Below are positions 38,727 through 47,507 of a DNA stretch of 64,000 bases, in pieces. Below the pieces are notes generated by a model that saw nothing but the letters and a program-made list of their open reading frames with translations, had not been told where the DNA came from and did no database searches. This DNA is from Rhodococcus sp. ARC_M5. Lineage in GTDB: Bacteria; Actinomycetota; Actinomycetes; Mycobacteriales; Mycobacteriaceae. The stretch is from the NCBI RefSeq assembly GCF_022810405.1, contig NZ_JALGQE010000002.1:248001-312000 (forward strand), written 5' to 3'. A program made the position numbers and the translations under genes. How positions within the stretch are numbered: position 1 is the first letter of the stretch; each line of letters begins with the position of its first letter.

Positions 38727-40112
38727 ATGACTGATCAGACTCGTCCACTCCGCGTCGCCATCGTCGGTGCCGGACCGGCCGGCATCTATGCCGCCGATGC
38801 GCTCATGAAGTCCGACCACAATGTCAGCGGACCGGGCGTGAGCATCGACCTCTTCGAGCGGATGCCTGCCCCCTTCGGGCTCATTCGCTACGGCGTCGCC
38901 CCCGACCACCCGCGCATCAAGGGCATCATCACCGCCCTGCACAAGGTGCTCGACAAGCCGCAGGTCCGCCTGCTCGGCAACATCGACTACGGCAACGACA
39001 TCACCCTCGACGACCTACGTCGCTTCTACGACGCCGTCATCTTCTCCACCGGCGCCAACGCCGACCGCGCCCTCAACATCCCCGGTATCGACCTCGAGGG
39101 CAGCTACGGCGCGGCCGATTTCGTCTCCTGGTACGACGGGCACCCCGACGTGCCGCGCACCTGGCCCCTCGACGCCGAGAAGGTCGCCGTCCTCGGTGTC
39201 GGCAACGTCGCCCTCGACGTCGCACGCGTCCTCGCCAAGACCGGTGACGAACTGCTCCCCACCGAAATCCCCGCCAACGTCTACGACGGCCTCAAGGCCA
39301 ACAAGGCCATCGAGGTGCACGTCTTCGGACGCCGCGGACCCGCCCAGGCCAAGTTCACCCCGCTCGAGCTGCGCGAGCTCGACCACTCGCCCAACATCGA
39401 GGTCATCGTCGCCCCCGAGGACATCGACTACGACGAGGGCTCCGAGCAGGCCCGCCGCAGCTCCAAGCAGATCGACATGGTCGCCAACACCCTCCAGGAC
39501 TGGGCCATCCGCGACGTCGGCAACCGCCCGCACAAGCTGTTCCTGCACTTCTTCGAATCCCCCCACGAGGTCCTCGGCGAGGACGGCAAGGTCGTCGGCC
39601 TACGCACCGAACGCACCGAGCTCGACGGCACCGGCAACGTCAAGGGCACCGGCAAGTACAACGACTGGGACGTCCAAGCCGTCTACCGCGCAGTCGGCTA
39701 CCTCAGCCAGAACATCAGCGAGCTCCCCTTCGACGAGCAAGCCGGCACCATCCCCAACGAGGCCGGACGCGTCGTCGAGTCCCCGCACTCCACCACACCC
39801 GTTCCCGCCACGTACGTCACCGGCTGGATCAAGCGCGGACCCGTCGGCCTCATCGGCCACACCAAGGGCGACGCGAACGAGACCGTCGCGAACCTGCTCG
39901 AGGATGCGCCGAGCTTCGCCGGTGCGGCCGAGCCGGATCTGGACGCGGTCACCTCGTTCCTCGAAGGCAAGCAGGTCCCCTTCACCACCTGGGATGGCTG
40001 GTACCGCCTCGACGCGCACGAGCGTTCACTCGGCGAGCCCGAAGGCCGCGAACGCGTGAAGGTCGTCGAGCGCGAGGACATGCTGAAGGCATCCGAGCCC
40101 GACAAGGCCTAG
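38727..40112 (+). CDS. fprA: Ferredoxin-NADP reductase FprA
   Basis: Adrenodoxin-reductase-like FAD enzyme of 461 residues that moves electrons between NADPH and ferredoxin. FAD loop LRVAIVGAGPAGIYAADAL; LFERMPAPFGLIRYGVAPDH; NADP loop VAVLGVGNVALDVARVLAKT; EVHVFGRRGPAQAKFTPLEL; and the C-terminal YVTGWIKRGPVGLIGHTKGD. ATG 38727 was chosen; upstream open frame is antisense to the dioxygenase. Codons in bases about 38930-39880 end in C almost throughout, more strongly than in neighbours, which suggests high expression. An imperfect repeat CCGGA-N10-TCCGG (38622-38641) lies upstream. Confidence 0.95.
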   Translation: MTDQTRPLRVAIVGAGPAGIYAADALMKSDHNVSGPGVSIDLFERMPAPFGLIRYGVAPDHPRIKGIITALHKVLDKPQVRLLGNIDYGNDITLDDLRRFYDAVIFSTGANADRALNIPGIDLEGSYGAADFVSWYDGHPDVPRTWPLDAEKVAVLGVGNVALDVARVLAKTGDELLPTEIPANVYDGLKANKAIEVHVFGRRGPAQAKFTPLELRELDHSPNIEVIVAPEDIDYDEGSEQARRSSKQIDMVANTLQDWAIRDVGNRPHKLFLHFFESPHEVLGEDGKVVGLRTERTELDGTGNVKGTGKYNDWDVQAVYRAVGYLSQNISELPFDEQAGTIPNEAGRVVESPHSTTPVPATYVTGWIKRGPVGLIGHTKGDANETVANLLEDAPSFAGAAEPDLDAVTSFLEGKQVPFTTWDGWYRLDAHERSLGEPEGRERVKVVEREDMLKASEPDKA

Positions 40113-40126
40113 AGCGGCTGGCGCCG

Positions 40127-40172
40127 CATGTGAGCGGAACTTCGTAGCCCACTACGAAGTTCCGCTCACATG
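40127..40172. terminator. Perfect 21-bp hairpin between convergent genes (repeat family, copy 1)
   Basis: Arms at 40127-40147 and 40152-40172 are perfectly complementary around a CCCA loop; the core is CGGAACTTCGTAG. Outer bases TAGAGCG (40110-40116) and CGCTCTA (40180-40186) also pair and contain the TAG stops of both fprA and the SMP-30 gene. It is placed as a bidirectional terminator. A near-copy is at 59464-59509. Confidence 0.85.
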
Positions 40173-40183
40173 CGCGAAGCGCT

Positions 40184-41053
40184 CTAAACCCGAACCGCCA
40201 ACAACTTTCCCTCGGTTTCGATTTTGCGTTGATGCTCGTTGAAATCCGGTGCAGCGCAGACGAACAGCGTGCGGCCGTCGGATCCGCCGAGTCCGCAGGC
40301 GAAAACCCCGAGATCGAAATCGAGTTGCTGAAGAATCTCACCGCCCTGAGCGACGTGCAGCACCCGCTGCCCCAGCGCGTCGGCGATCCACATGGTGCCG
40401 TCGGTGTCGATGCAGCACCCGTCGGCCGCCACTTTCACCTCGCCGATGGCCGTCGCCATATCCGTCGACGTCGGTAGTTCGCCGAACTTCGCCCAGTCGC
40501 GCCGCTCCCCCAACGATCCGTCCTCGGCGATGTCGAAAGCACTGACCCGGTTGCCGACCGTCTCGTCCACGAGCAGTTCGCCCGAAGCCGTGAACGCCAT
40601 CCCGTTGGGAAAATACAGGTCCGACGCCACGACGTGCGCGGAACCGTCCGGGTCGACGCGAATCAGATCGGCCGTCTCGACGGGCGCGAAGTTCATCAGA
40701 TCGAAGCCGAAGTTCCCGATGTACGCGCGGCCCTGGGCGTCGACGAGCATGTCGTTGAGGTTCGCCCGAACATACGTCGACAGATCGGCGTGCACGGTCA
40801 GCGAGCCGTCGTTCTCACGCAGTAGCAGTTTGTAATCGCGCATCGACACGATGAGCAGCCGGCCGTCGGGCAACCACCCCAGACCCGACGGCTGATTGGG
40901 CACCTCGGCTTCGACCCGTACGTCGGTGCCGTCTTCGAGGGCGGATACGACGCGATGGCTGTAGAAGTCCGATACCCAGATCCTCCCCTCGTGCCAGCGC
41001 GGACATTCGAAGTAGGTGTATCCATCGAGAACGACTGTGGTCTCCGGTTTCAT
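40184..41053 (-). CDS. SMP-30/gluconolactonase family protein
   Basis: A 289-residue six-bladed propeller hydrolase, probably a lactonase. Segments are YFECPRWHEGRIWVSDFYSH (metal-binding E..W-x-x-G start), QPSGLGWLPDGRLLIVSMRD, LNDMLVDAQGRAYIGNFGFD (Asn of the metal site), PNGMAFTASGELLVDETVGN, DGCCIDTDGTMWIADALGQR (Asp) and LFVCAAPDFNEHQRK. The substrate is unknown. The stop codon lies inside the hairpin repeat. It is divergent from the amidohydrolase 67 bases away, and the two may share a sugar-acid or lactone pathway. Confidence 0.9.
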   Translation of the reverse strand: MKPETTVVLDGYTYFECPRWHEGRIWVSDFYSHRVVSALEDGTDVRVEAEVPNQPSGLGWLPDGRLLIVSMRDYKLLLRENDGSLTVHADLSTYVRANLNDMLVDAQGRAYIGNFGFDLMNFAPVETADLIRVDPDGSAHVVASDLYFPNGMAFTASGELLVDETVGNRVSAFDIAEDGSLGERRDWAKFGELPTSTDMATAIGEVKVAADGCCIDTDGTMWIADALGQRVLHVAQGGEILQQLDFDLGVFACGLGGSDGRTLFVCAAPDFNEHQRKIETEGKLLAVRV

Positions 41054-41120
41054 GTTTCGAATTCAAACACCACGACCGGTGGCCGCGACGCCGAATGCGC
41101 GAGCTGGCATGCTGGGGGCC

Positions 41121-41855
41121 GTGTTCGACGCCCACCTACACATCATCGACCCGAAGTTTCCGCTCATCGAGAACCACGGTTTCCTGCCCGATCCGTACAC
41201 GATCTCGAACTACCTCTACGACGTCGACGGGCTCGGTATCACGGGCGGTGCGGTGGTGTCGGGATCGTTTCAGGGCACCGACCAGACCTACCTACTCGCT
41301 GCACTCGAGACTTTGGGACGCGGCTGGGTCGGCGTCACCCAGATCGATCCGGAGTGTTCCGACGAGGACATCGTCGCGTTGAACGACGCGGGCGTGCGCG
41401 GAATGCGGTTCAATCTCAAGCGCGGCGAGACCGACGTCGAGATGCTCACCACCCAGGCACGTCGCGTGCACGAATTGGTGGGGTGGCACGCCGAGCTGTA
41501 CGTCGACGCGTCCCTGCTGCTCTCGCTGGAACCGATCCTCGCGAAACTTCCGGCGGTGAGCATCGATCACCTGGGTCTGTCCACGCAGGGACTTCCGTAT
41601 CTTCTCGACCTCGTGGACCGCGGAGTACGCGTCAAGGCAACAGGATTCGGCCGAGTGGACCTGGACATCGTCGACACGCTGCAGAAGATCCACCGCGTGA
41701 ATCCGGCAGCGTTGATGTTCGGCACCGATCTACCGGGTACCCGCGCTCCGCGTCCGTTCTCGGAGACCGACATCGACATCATCTCCCATGCCGTCGGCGG
41801 CGACCTACCAGCCGTGCTCGACGGTAATGCCCGGGCCTGGTACCGCGTCACTTAG
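41121..41855 (+). CDS. Amidohydrolase family protein
   Basis: A 244-residue metal-dependent hydrolase of the amidohydrolase_2 type: FDAHLHIIDPKFPLIENHGF (H-x-H metal site), GGAVVSGSFQGTDQTYLLAA, WVGVTQIDPECSDEDIVAL, VRGMRFNLKRGE, VSIDHLGLSTQG (His), KATGFGRVDLD and LMFGTDLPGTRAPRPFSETD (terminal metal Asp). Substrates in the family include lactones and dicarboxylic acids. GTG 41121 has GGGGG just upstream and matches the family start; ATG 41109 is the alternative. It overlaps the DUF456 gene by four bases. Confidence 0.88.
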   Translation: MFDAHLHIIDPKFPLIENHGFLPDPYTISNYLYDVDGLGITGGAVVSGSFQGTDQTYLLAALETLGRGWVGVTQIDPECSDEDIVALNDAGVRGMRFNLKRGETDVEMLTTQARRVHELVGWHAELYVDASLLLSLEPILAKLPAVSIDHLGLSTQGLPYLLDLVDRGVRVKATGFGRVDLDIVDTLQKIHRVNPAALMFGTDLPGTRAPRPFSETDIDIISHAVGGDLPAVLDGNARAWYRVT

Positions 41856-42334
41856 ACGAAGAGAGCTCCGCCGAGCCACACCGCCGAGGCGAGCAGGGCA
41901 CCGAACAGCTCCACCAGAATCGACAACCCGGCGGCCTTGGTGGCGTGCACCGTGGACCGCCATGCCTCGGAATGATTGCGGTGCCTGGGAATTTCGGCCA
42001 CGTAGACGCCGGCGATGAAGCCGATGAACAGCCCGACGACAGGTATCACGAAGAACCCGACGATGCCGAGCAGACCGCCGACCATCAGCGATCGCATCGG
42101 TACTCCGGCCTCCCGCATGCGCCGGCCCGGCCAGGTGTACTTCACCACGCCACTCAGAACCAGCAGCACCGTCGCGATCGCGAACACGGTCCAGGCGGCG
42201 GCTCCGCCGGTGAACCACGCCCACACACCGACGGCAGCGAAGATCAGGATGGTGCCGGGCAGAATCGGCACCACGATGCCGACGAGGCCCACCAGAATCA
42301 CCAGGCCGACCAGGACTTCTCCGAGCGCGCTCAT
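41852..42334 (-). CDS. DUF456 membrane protein
   Basis: A 160-residue membrane protein matching DUF456: GLVGIVVPILPGTILIFAAV (the P-x-L-P-G-x-x-L signature), VWAWFTGGAAAWTVFAIATV, VLLVLSGVVKYTWPGRRM, GGLLGIVGFFVIPVVGLFIG (second gating-like repeat G-x-x-x-G-F-F-x-x-P) and FGALLASAVWLGGALFV. Function unknown for the family. It lies before purT on the same strand with a 24-base gap. Confidence 0.88.
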   Translation of the reverse strand: MSALGEVLVGLVILVGLVGIVVPILPGTILIFAAVGVWAWFTGGAAAWTVFAIATVLLVLSGVVKYTWPGRRMREAGVPMRSLMVGGLLGIVGFFVIPVVGLFIGFIAGVYVAEIPRHRNHSEAWRSTVHATKAAGLSILVELFGALLASAVWLGGALFV

Positions 42335-42358
42335 GGGCCAAGTCTGCCCTGTATCGGG

Positions 42359-43555
42359 TCAGGCGACGGGATGCACCTTGCCTGCGGCCTCGCGTGCCCT
42401 GTTGCGAGCAGTCTCGACGTCCGAGGCCGTCGACACCGCAACCCCCATCCGACGCCGGACGAAACTCGTCGGCTTGCCGAACAGGCGCAGGTCGGTCTCG
42501 GGGACGGCCAACGCATCGGCGACGCCGTCGAAGTGGATGCCATCCGCATCGACTCCGCCGTAGATCACCGCGGATGCACCGGGTGAGAGCAGCGTCGTGT
42601 CGATCGGCAGACCGAGAACGGCGCGGGCATGCAGCTCGAACTCCGAGAAGCGTTGCGTGCGAAGCGTCACCAGACCCGTGTCGTGCGGCCGCGGACTGAC
42701 CTCGGAGAAGTACACGTTGTCGCCCTGAACGAACAGCTCGACGCCGAACAACCCACGCCCACCGAGCGCCGTCGTGATCCGCTCGGCAACATCACGCGCA
42801 CCCGCCAGGGCCGCGTCGGACATCGGTTGGGGTTGCCAGGATTCGATGTAGTCACCGGATTCCTGGAGGTGCCCGATCGGCTCGCAGAACGACGTTCCGT
42901 TGGCCGCTCGGACGGTAAGAAGTGTTATCTCGTAATCGAAATCGACGAATCCCTCGACGATGACGCGACCGAGATCGACACGGCCACCCTTCAGCGCGTA
43001 GTCCCACGCAGCCTCGACATCGTCCTCGCTGCGCACGACGGACTGACCCTTGCCCGACGACGACATGACCGGTTTGATGACAGCAGGAAAGCCGATGGTG
43101 GACAACGCTTCTCGAACATCGTCCAGCGAATCGGCGAACGCATAGGGCGACGTCGGCAGCCCGAGCTCCTCGGCCGCGAGACGCCTGATGCCCTCGCGGT
43201 TCATGGTCAACTGCGTCGCCCGGGCCGTGGGAATCACGACACTCCGGCCTCTGGCTTCGACCTCGGCCAGGGCATCGGTGGCGATGGCCTCGATCTCCGG
43301 CACCACGAAGTCCGGCTGCTGCGAATCGATCAGTGCCAGAAGTTCTTCGGAGTTGCTCATGTCGATCGTGAATGCATGATGGGCGACCTGATGGCCGGGA
43401 GCATTGTCGTAGCGATCGACGGCAATCACCTCGACGCCGAGGCGCTGGAACGCGATGATCACCTCTTTGCCCAGCTCACCCGAGCCGAGCAGCATCACCC
43501 GGGTGGCCCCGGGAGTGAGCGGAGTACCGATACGGACGGGATCTGGGGCAGTCAC
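42359..43555 (-). CDS. purT: Formate-dependent phosphoribosylglycinamide formyltransferase
   Basis: ATP-grasp enzyme that formylates GAR with formate in purine synthesis; about 398 residues. Motifs are [133 protein letters not shown] and [23 protein letters not shown] 43555 was chosen; GTG 43576 would add seven residues. The mycobacterial purT also lies near metZ and the rhodanese gene. Confidence 0.95.
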   Translation of the reverse strand: MTAPDPVRIGTPLTPGATRVMLLGSGELGKEVIIAFQRLGVEVIAVDRYDNAPGHQVAHHAFTIDMSNSEELLALIDSQQPDFVVPEIEAIATDALAEVEARGRSVVIPTARATQLTMNREGIRRLAAEELGLPTSPYAFADSLDDVREALSTIGFPAVIKPVMSSSGKGQSVVRSEDDVEAAWDYALKGGRVDLGRVIVEGFVDFDYEITLLTVRAANGTSFCEPIGHLQESGDYIESWQPQPMSDAALAGARDVAERITTALGGRGLFGVELFVQGDNVYFSEVSPRPHDTGLVTLRTQRFSEFELHARAVLGLPIDTTLLSPGASAVIYGGVDADGIHFDGVADALAVPETDLRLFGKPTSFVRRRMGVAVSTASDVETARNRAREAAGKVHPVA

Positions 43556-43650
43556 AGCCCTATTATCCACACCCACATCACTTGGACGCCCTAGTACAAG
43601 TTAGTCTCCATTCACAATCGCAGCTGACGAGTCGGAACGAGGCAACAAAC

Positions 43651-44727
43651 GTGGCTAACACTGGTGGACCGCTGGCAGGGCTCCGCATCGTCGAACTCGC
43701 GGGCATCGGCCCCGGCCCACACGCCGCACTGCTGCTGGCAGACCTCGGTGCAGACGTGGTGCGCGTCCAGCGCGCCGGGCAGATCTCTCCTCACGACCAC
43801 CAGCTGCGCAGCCGCACCATCGTCGAGGCCAACCTCAAGGACCCGGCCGACATCGAGAAGGTGCTCGGTCTCGTCGAACGCGCAGACGTGCTGATCGAGG
43901 GTTTCCGCCCCGGCGTCACCGAGCGCCTCGGCCTCGGACCCGACGACACCCTCGCCCGCAACCCGCGCCTGGTCTACGGGCGCATGACCGGCTGGGGCCA
44001 GGAAGGCCCCTGGGCGCAGACCGCAGGCCACGACATCAACTACATCTCCGTCACCGGCGTACTGAATGCCATCGGCCGCGAGGGTGAGCGGCCCGTGCCG
44101 CCGCTGAACATGGTCGGCGACTTCGGCGGCGGCTCGATGTTCCTCGTCTTCGGCATCATGGCCGCGCTCTACGAGCGCCAGAATTCCGGACAGGGACAGG
44201 TGGTCGACGCGGCCATGGTCGACGGCACCGCAGCACTCTCGCACATGATCTGGGCCTGGCGCGGCGTCGGCGCGTGGAGCGACGAGCGTGGTACCAACCT
44301 GCTCGACACGGGCGCTCCGTTCTACGACACCTACGAGACCTCCGACGGCCAGTACATGGCAGTCGGCTCGCTCGAACCACAGTTCTACGCGCAGTTGCTC
44401 ACCGGCCTCGGCCTCTCCGATGCGGACCTGCCGCCGCAGATGGACAAGTCTCGTTGGCCGGAGTTGCGCGAAAAGTTCGTCGCTACATTCCTGTCCAAGA
44501 CCCGTGACGAGTGGACCGCGATCTTCGACGGCACCGATGCGTGTGTGTCACCGGTCCTCACCTTCGCCGAGGCCCCGAACCACCCGCACATGAAGGATCG
44601 CGACTCGCTCATCGACGTCGGCGGCGTCACGCAGCACCGTCCGGCACCGCGGTTCTCCCGCACCGAAAACGGGGTCCCGACGCCACCGCCCGCCACGGCA
44701 ACCGATATCGCCTCGGTCTGGGCGTAA
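43651..44727 (+). CDS. mcr: CoA transferase family III protein, alpha-methylacyl-CoA racemase type
   Basis: A 358-residue protein close in pattern to mycobacterial MCR, which epimerises 2-methylacyl-CoA for branched-chain and sterol side-chain oxidation. [55 protein letters not shown] and [20 protein letters not shown] are family segments; the catalytic residues of MCR are in place: His in AGHDINY, Asp in MVGDFGGG and Glu in [14 protein letters not shown] 43651 follows a GAGG; a longer upstream frame exists. A 17-bp hairpin follows the gene. Confidence 0.9.
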   Translation: MANTGGPLAGLRIVELAGIGPGPHAALLLADLGADVVRVQRAGQISPHDHQLRSRTIVEANLKDPADIEKVLGLVERADVLIEGFRPGVTERLGLGPDDTLARNPRLVYGRMTGWGQEGPWAQTAGHDINYISVTGVLNAIGREGERPVPPLNMVGDFGGGSMFLVFGIMAALYERQNSGQGQVVDAAMVDGTAALSHMIWAWRGVGAWSDERGTNLLDTGAPFYDTYETSDGQYMAVGSLEPQFYAQLLTGLGLSDADLPPQMDKSRWPELREKFVATFLSKTRDEWTAIFDGTDACVSPVLTFAEAPNHPHMKDRDSLIDVGGVTQHRPAPRFSRTENGVPTPPPATATDIASVWA

Positions 44728-44738
44728 CCGCTCGCGCC

Positions 44739-44791
44739 GAACTCGAAGTTGTGGACGCTTTCGGCTCATTTCCATCCATAACTTCGAGTTC
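44739..44791. terminator. Hairpin between convergent genes
   Basis: GAACTCGAAGTT (44739-44750) pairs with AACTTCGAGTTC (44780-44791), extending inwards through GTGGA/TCCAT to a 17-bp stem with one G-T pair and a 19-base loop. It sits between the ends of the CoA enzyme (+) and the MocR gene (-), as expected of a bidirectional terminator. There is no T-tract. Confidence 0.65.
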
Positions 44792-44810
44792 AGGGTCAGA
44801 ACACAGCCGC

Positions 44811-46292
44811 TCAGAACACCAGGGCCGGCTGCTCCGCCTCGGCGCTGGGAGCGAGGGCTCGATACGCCCCGGCCGTTGCGGCGACGGCGGCCCGAAGCTC
44901 TTGCGGCTCACGGGTATACGGCAACCGGATATGACGCTCGAATGCACCCTCGACGCCGAATCGTGGACCCGCAGCCAGCACCGCCCCGAACGCCGGAGCA
45001 GTAGCGGCGAGCGCACTCGACACCGGAGCAGGCAGCTGCAGCCACAGCGACATTCCGCCCTCGGAGCGGCGATAGCGCCAGTCCGGAAGATGTTCGGCCA
45101 GAGCATCTTCGAGTACGTCACGGCGCTCACGTAGTTGCGATCGACGAAGTTCGAGCGCTGGTTCGGCGTCCTGCAGTAGGAAAGAGGACGCCAACTGATC
45201 CATGATCGAGGTGCCGAGGTCGTGCGCTGCCCGCGAGCCGGCCAGCTGCGAGACGAGCGACGGATGCGCCCTGATCCACCCGATGCGCAGCCCGCCCCAG
45301 AACGACTTGGACGCAGAGCCGATCGTGACGATATCGGAGCCCGAGACCCGCCCGAACGACGCAACCGGCGGCGGCGGCGGAGCGTCGAGCCACAGGTCAA
45401 CCATCGTCTCGTCGACGATGAGCGTCATACGGGTGTCGCGGGTGATGCGTGCGAGTTCGGCCCGCCCCTCGGCATCGAGCACCTGACCGGTGGGATTGTG
45501 GAAATCCGGAATCAGATACGCGACCTTGGCGGCGGTCTGCCGTGCGGCACTGCGAATCCCGTCGAGATCCCAGTCACCGTTCGCAGGACGGACCGGCACC
45601 GGCACCGGCCGGGCACCCACCCTTCTGATCGCTTCGAGGGCATTGGGATACGTCGGGTGATCGATGAGTACCCGATCACCGGGCGACGTCAACGTGCCCA
45701 GCAGCAGCCGAACCGCTTGCTGCGCACCGGACGTCACCATGATCTGATCCGCCGTCGTCGGCAGGCCACGTGCGACGAAGCGTTGTGCGATGGCCTCCCG
45801 CAGCACCGCCAGTCCGATCGGTTCCATGCCGTGCGTCGGAAGATACGTCGGAAGTGCTTGCAGCGCAGATTCGTACGCGGCGGTCATGGTGCCGTCTGCA
45901 GCGGACATCGCCGCGTGAGACATGTCCACCACCGGACCTGAGGGCGACGTCGACTGAATCAACAGTCCGTTCGGGGTGGGTGCAGCGGGGAGGGCGACGG
46001 TACTGCGCGATCCCTGCTTGCTGATCAAATAACCCTCGTCTCGCAACACCGCGTACGAGGATGTGATGGTGGTGCGACTGAGATCGAGAGCCGCCGACAG
46101 ATCACGCTCGCTGGGCAGACCGACTCCGAGCGGAATTCGGCCGTCGTGAATGAGCAGACGGACGCCATCGGCCAACGCACGATACGTCGGACGCGACGCC
46201 TTGCGCCTCCCGGATCCATCGGAGGACGCGTCGCCGCGCCAGCTGCCGAGATCGCGGGCCAGTGACGTTGCGTTGAGAACTCTCGAGGCCAT
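44811..46292 (-). CDS. MocR-type GntR/aminotransferase regulator
   Basis: A 493-residue fusion. The N-terminal winged helix of the GntR class covers about residues 35-105 (YRALADGVRLLIHDGRIPLG, LPSERDLSAALDLSRTTITS, YAVLRDEGYLISKQG). The C-terminal fold-type I aminotransferase domain follows: DQIMVTSGAQQAVRLLLGTL, RVLIDHPTYPNALEAIRRVG, YLIPDFHNPTGQVLDAEGRA, LIVDETMVDLWLD and IVTIGSASKSFWGGLRIGWI (PLP Lys). MocR regulators often control vitamin B6 or membrane-protein genes. It is divergent from ogt, and the spacer contains repeats that could be its binding site. Confidence 0.92.
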   Translation of the reverse strand: MASRVLNATSLARDLGSWRGDASSDGSGRRKASRPTYRALADGVRLLIHDGRIPLGVGLPSERDLSAALDLSRTTITSSYAVLRDEGYLISKQGSRSTVALPAAPTPNGLLIQSTSPSGPVVDMSHAAMSAADGTMTAAYESALQALPTYLPTHGMEPIGLAVLREAIAQRFVARGLPTTADQIMVTSGAQQAVRLLLGTLTSPGDRVLIDHPTYPNALEAIRRVGARPVPVPVRPANGDWDLDGIRSAARQTAAKVAYLIPDFHNPTGQVLDAEGRAELARITRDTRMTLIVDETMVDLWLDAPPPPPVASFGRVSGSDIVTIGSASKSFWGGLRIGWIRAHPSLVSQLAGSRAAHDLGTSIMDQLASSFLLQDAEPALELRRSQLRERRDVLEDALAEHLPDWRYRRSEGGMSLWLQLPAPVSSALAATAPAFGAVLAAGPRFGVEGAFERHIRLPYTREPQELRAAVAATAGAYRALAPSAEAEQPALVF

Positions 46293-46328
46293 GCTTTCCA
46301 GTATTCGCCCACTGGCCTCTGATATTCA

Positions 46329-46353
46329 AGTCCATTCTTGGTTCAACTGGACT
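46329..46353. promoter_or_regulatory. Inverted repeat AGTCCA-N13-TGGACT
   Basis: AGTCCA (46329-46334) and TGGACT (46348-46353) lie in the 91-base divergent region between the MocR-type gene and ogt; the context also reads TTCAAGTCCA and TTCAACTGGAC as an offset repeat. It is a plausible MocR operator. Confidence 0.4.
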
Positions 46354-46383
46354 GCCGAAGTGGTACGGGTGGATACTGGACCC

Positions 46384-46908
46384 ATGCCGAGCTGCACGCT
46401 CTTCGACACCGCCATCGGCCGCTGCGGCATCGCCTGGACCGAGGACGGAGTGGTTGCCGTCGCCCTGCCCGAACCGTCGGACGAGGCGATGCTGGACTAC
46501 CTGTCCGGCTTCGGTGCCGTTCAGGGACCGGCCGACGGACTCGCGGGCGACGCGATCGAGCGAATCGTCGCCCTGCTCGATGGACGGGCAGTCGATATGA
46601 GCCCGATTCCGCTGGTCCTCGACGTCTCCGAGTTCGACGCCTCGGTATACACCGTGTGCAGCGAGATTCCGCGGGGCGCGACGCTGACCTACGGCGACGT
46701 AGCTCGCCGACTCGGCTATCCCGGCGCGGCGCAAGCAGTGGGCGGGGCGCTCGGGCGCAATCCGGTGCCGATCATTGTCCCGTGCCATCGAGTACTCGGC
46801 GCGGGTCGGGAAGTCGGCGGGTTCTCGGCACCCGGTGGCACGAACACCAAACAACGAATACTCGGGATCGAGGGAGTACCGGGATTCGACGAGCCGACAC
46901 TGTTCTGA
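46384..46908 (+). CDS. ogt: Methylated-DNA--protein-cysteine methyltransferase
   Basis: Suicide repair of O6-alkylguanine; 174 residues. An N-terminal ribonuclease-like domain (CTLFDTAIGRCGIAWTEDGV) is followed by the DNA-binding/active-site domain: VYTVCSEIPRGATLTYGDVA, RRLGYPGAAQAVGGALGRNP and the active site PIIVPCHRVLGAG, with the alkyl-accepting Cys in PCHRV. ATG 46384. It is divergent from the MocR-type gene, which may be incidental or may mean shared control. Confidence 0.95.
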   Translation: MPSCTLFDTAIGRCGIAWTEDGVVAVALPEPSDEAMLDYLSGFGAVQGPADGLAGDAIERIVALLDGRAVDMSPIPLVLDVSEFDASVYTVCSEIPRGATLTYGDVARRLGYPGAAQAVGGALGRNPVPIIVPCHRVLGAGREVGGFSAPGGTNTKQRILGIEGVPGFDEPTLF

Positions 46909-46976
46909 ATTGACCTCGCCGCTATTCGGACTCTCGGTTTGAATAGACCGCCAAAAACGGGGACGGGGAATGTAAT

Positions 46977-47417
46977 TTATGCCGATATCTCGAAAGATGG
47001 GATGGAGCTGCCGACCGTCGATACCAAAGCCGCTTCCGGCCCGGGACTGACGTCCGTTTCCTCCGCACTACCGCCGATCGTGAAAGCGCCGACACCGGGC
47101 AACCACCCGATGGCTCCGCGCTGAAAGAGGTTGTATCGACCGGAGCCGGTGGGTGTCGGGCGCTCGTTGCTGATCGGATAGCCAAGTGCGCCATAGGGTC
47201 CCCCGTGACCGAGGTACCAATCGAGAATGGGGCCGTGCACTTCATGGGCTCCACCCTCGGGAAGGGCGAACACGGTCGCGTGTGTGAATTCGAGCATTCC
47301 CCCGCCCTCGGGACCGAGCATGAATTCACCGGCCTGAGCACCGATCCAGGGATGTTCGTAAGCGAAGCGATCAAATTGGTAGCTGAAAACTTCCAATCCG
47401 TTGTAATTGTCAGTCAT
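46977..47417 (-). CDS. LGFP-repeat protein
   Basis: A 146-residue protein with LGFP-type repeats, which bind the mycolic-acid cell wall or arabinogalactan in this order. One clear repeat is GALGYPISNERPTPTGSGRY followed by NLFQRGAIGWLPGVGAF; an imperfect earlier one is HPWIGAQAGEFMLGPEGGGM. No signal peptide is evident at the start MTDNYNGLEVFSYQF, which is odd for a wall protein; it may be a truncated or released module, or the start may lie elsewhere. It lies downstream of the SipW-type operon on the same strand after a 90-base gap and could belong to it. Confidence 0.75.
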   Translation of the reverse strand: MTDNYNGLEVFSYQFDRFAYEHPWIGAQAGEFMLGPEGGGMLEFTHATVFALPEGGAHEVHGPILDWYLGHGGPYGALGYPISNERPTPTGSGRYNLFQRGAIGWLPGVGAFTIGGSAEETDVSPGPEAALVSTVGSSIPSFEISA

Positions 47418-47507
47418 AGCCCGACCTTCCGTCGCTTTACCTGGACTCGATTATCCACAAAGACGGCCAGATGCGCAGTTCGATTCGGACATATATGTAA
47501 GAGTTCG

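Noticed and set aside
39015-39566. A 183-codon minus-strand frame inside fprA
   Set aside because: Antisense to the conserved NADP-binding region of FprA; the Gly/Val/Asp-rich product arises from C-ending codons read in reverse.
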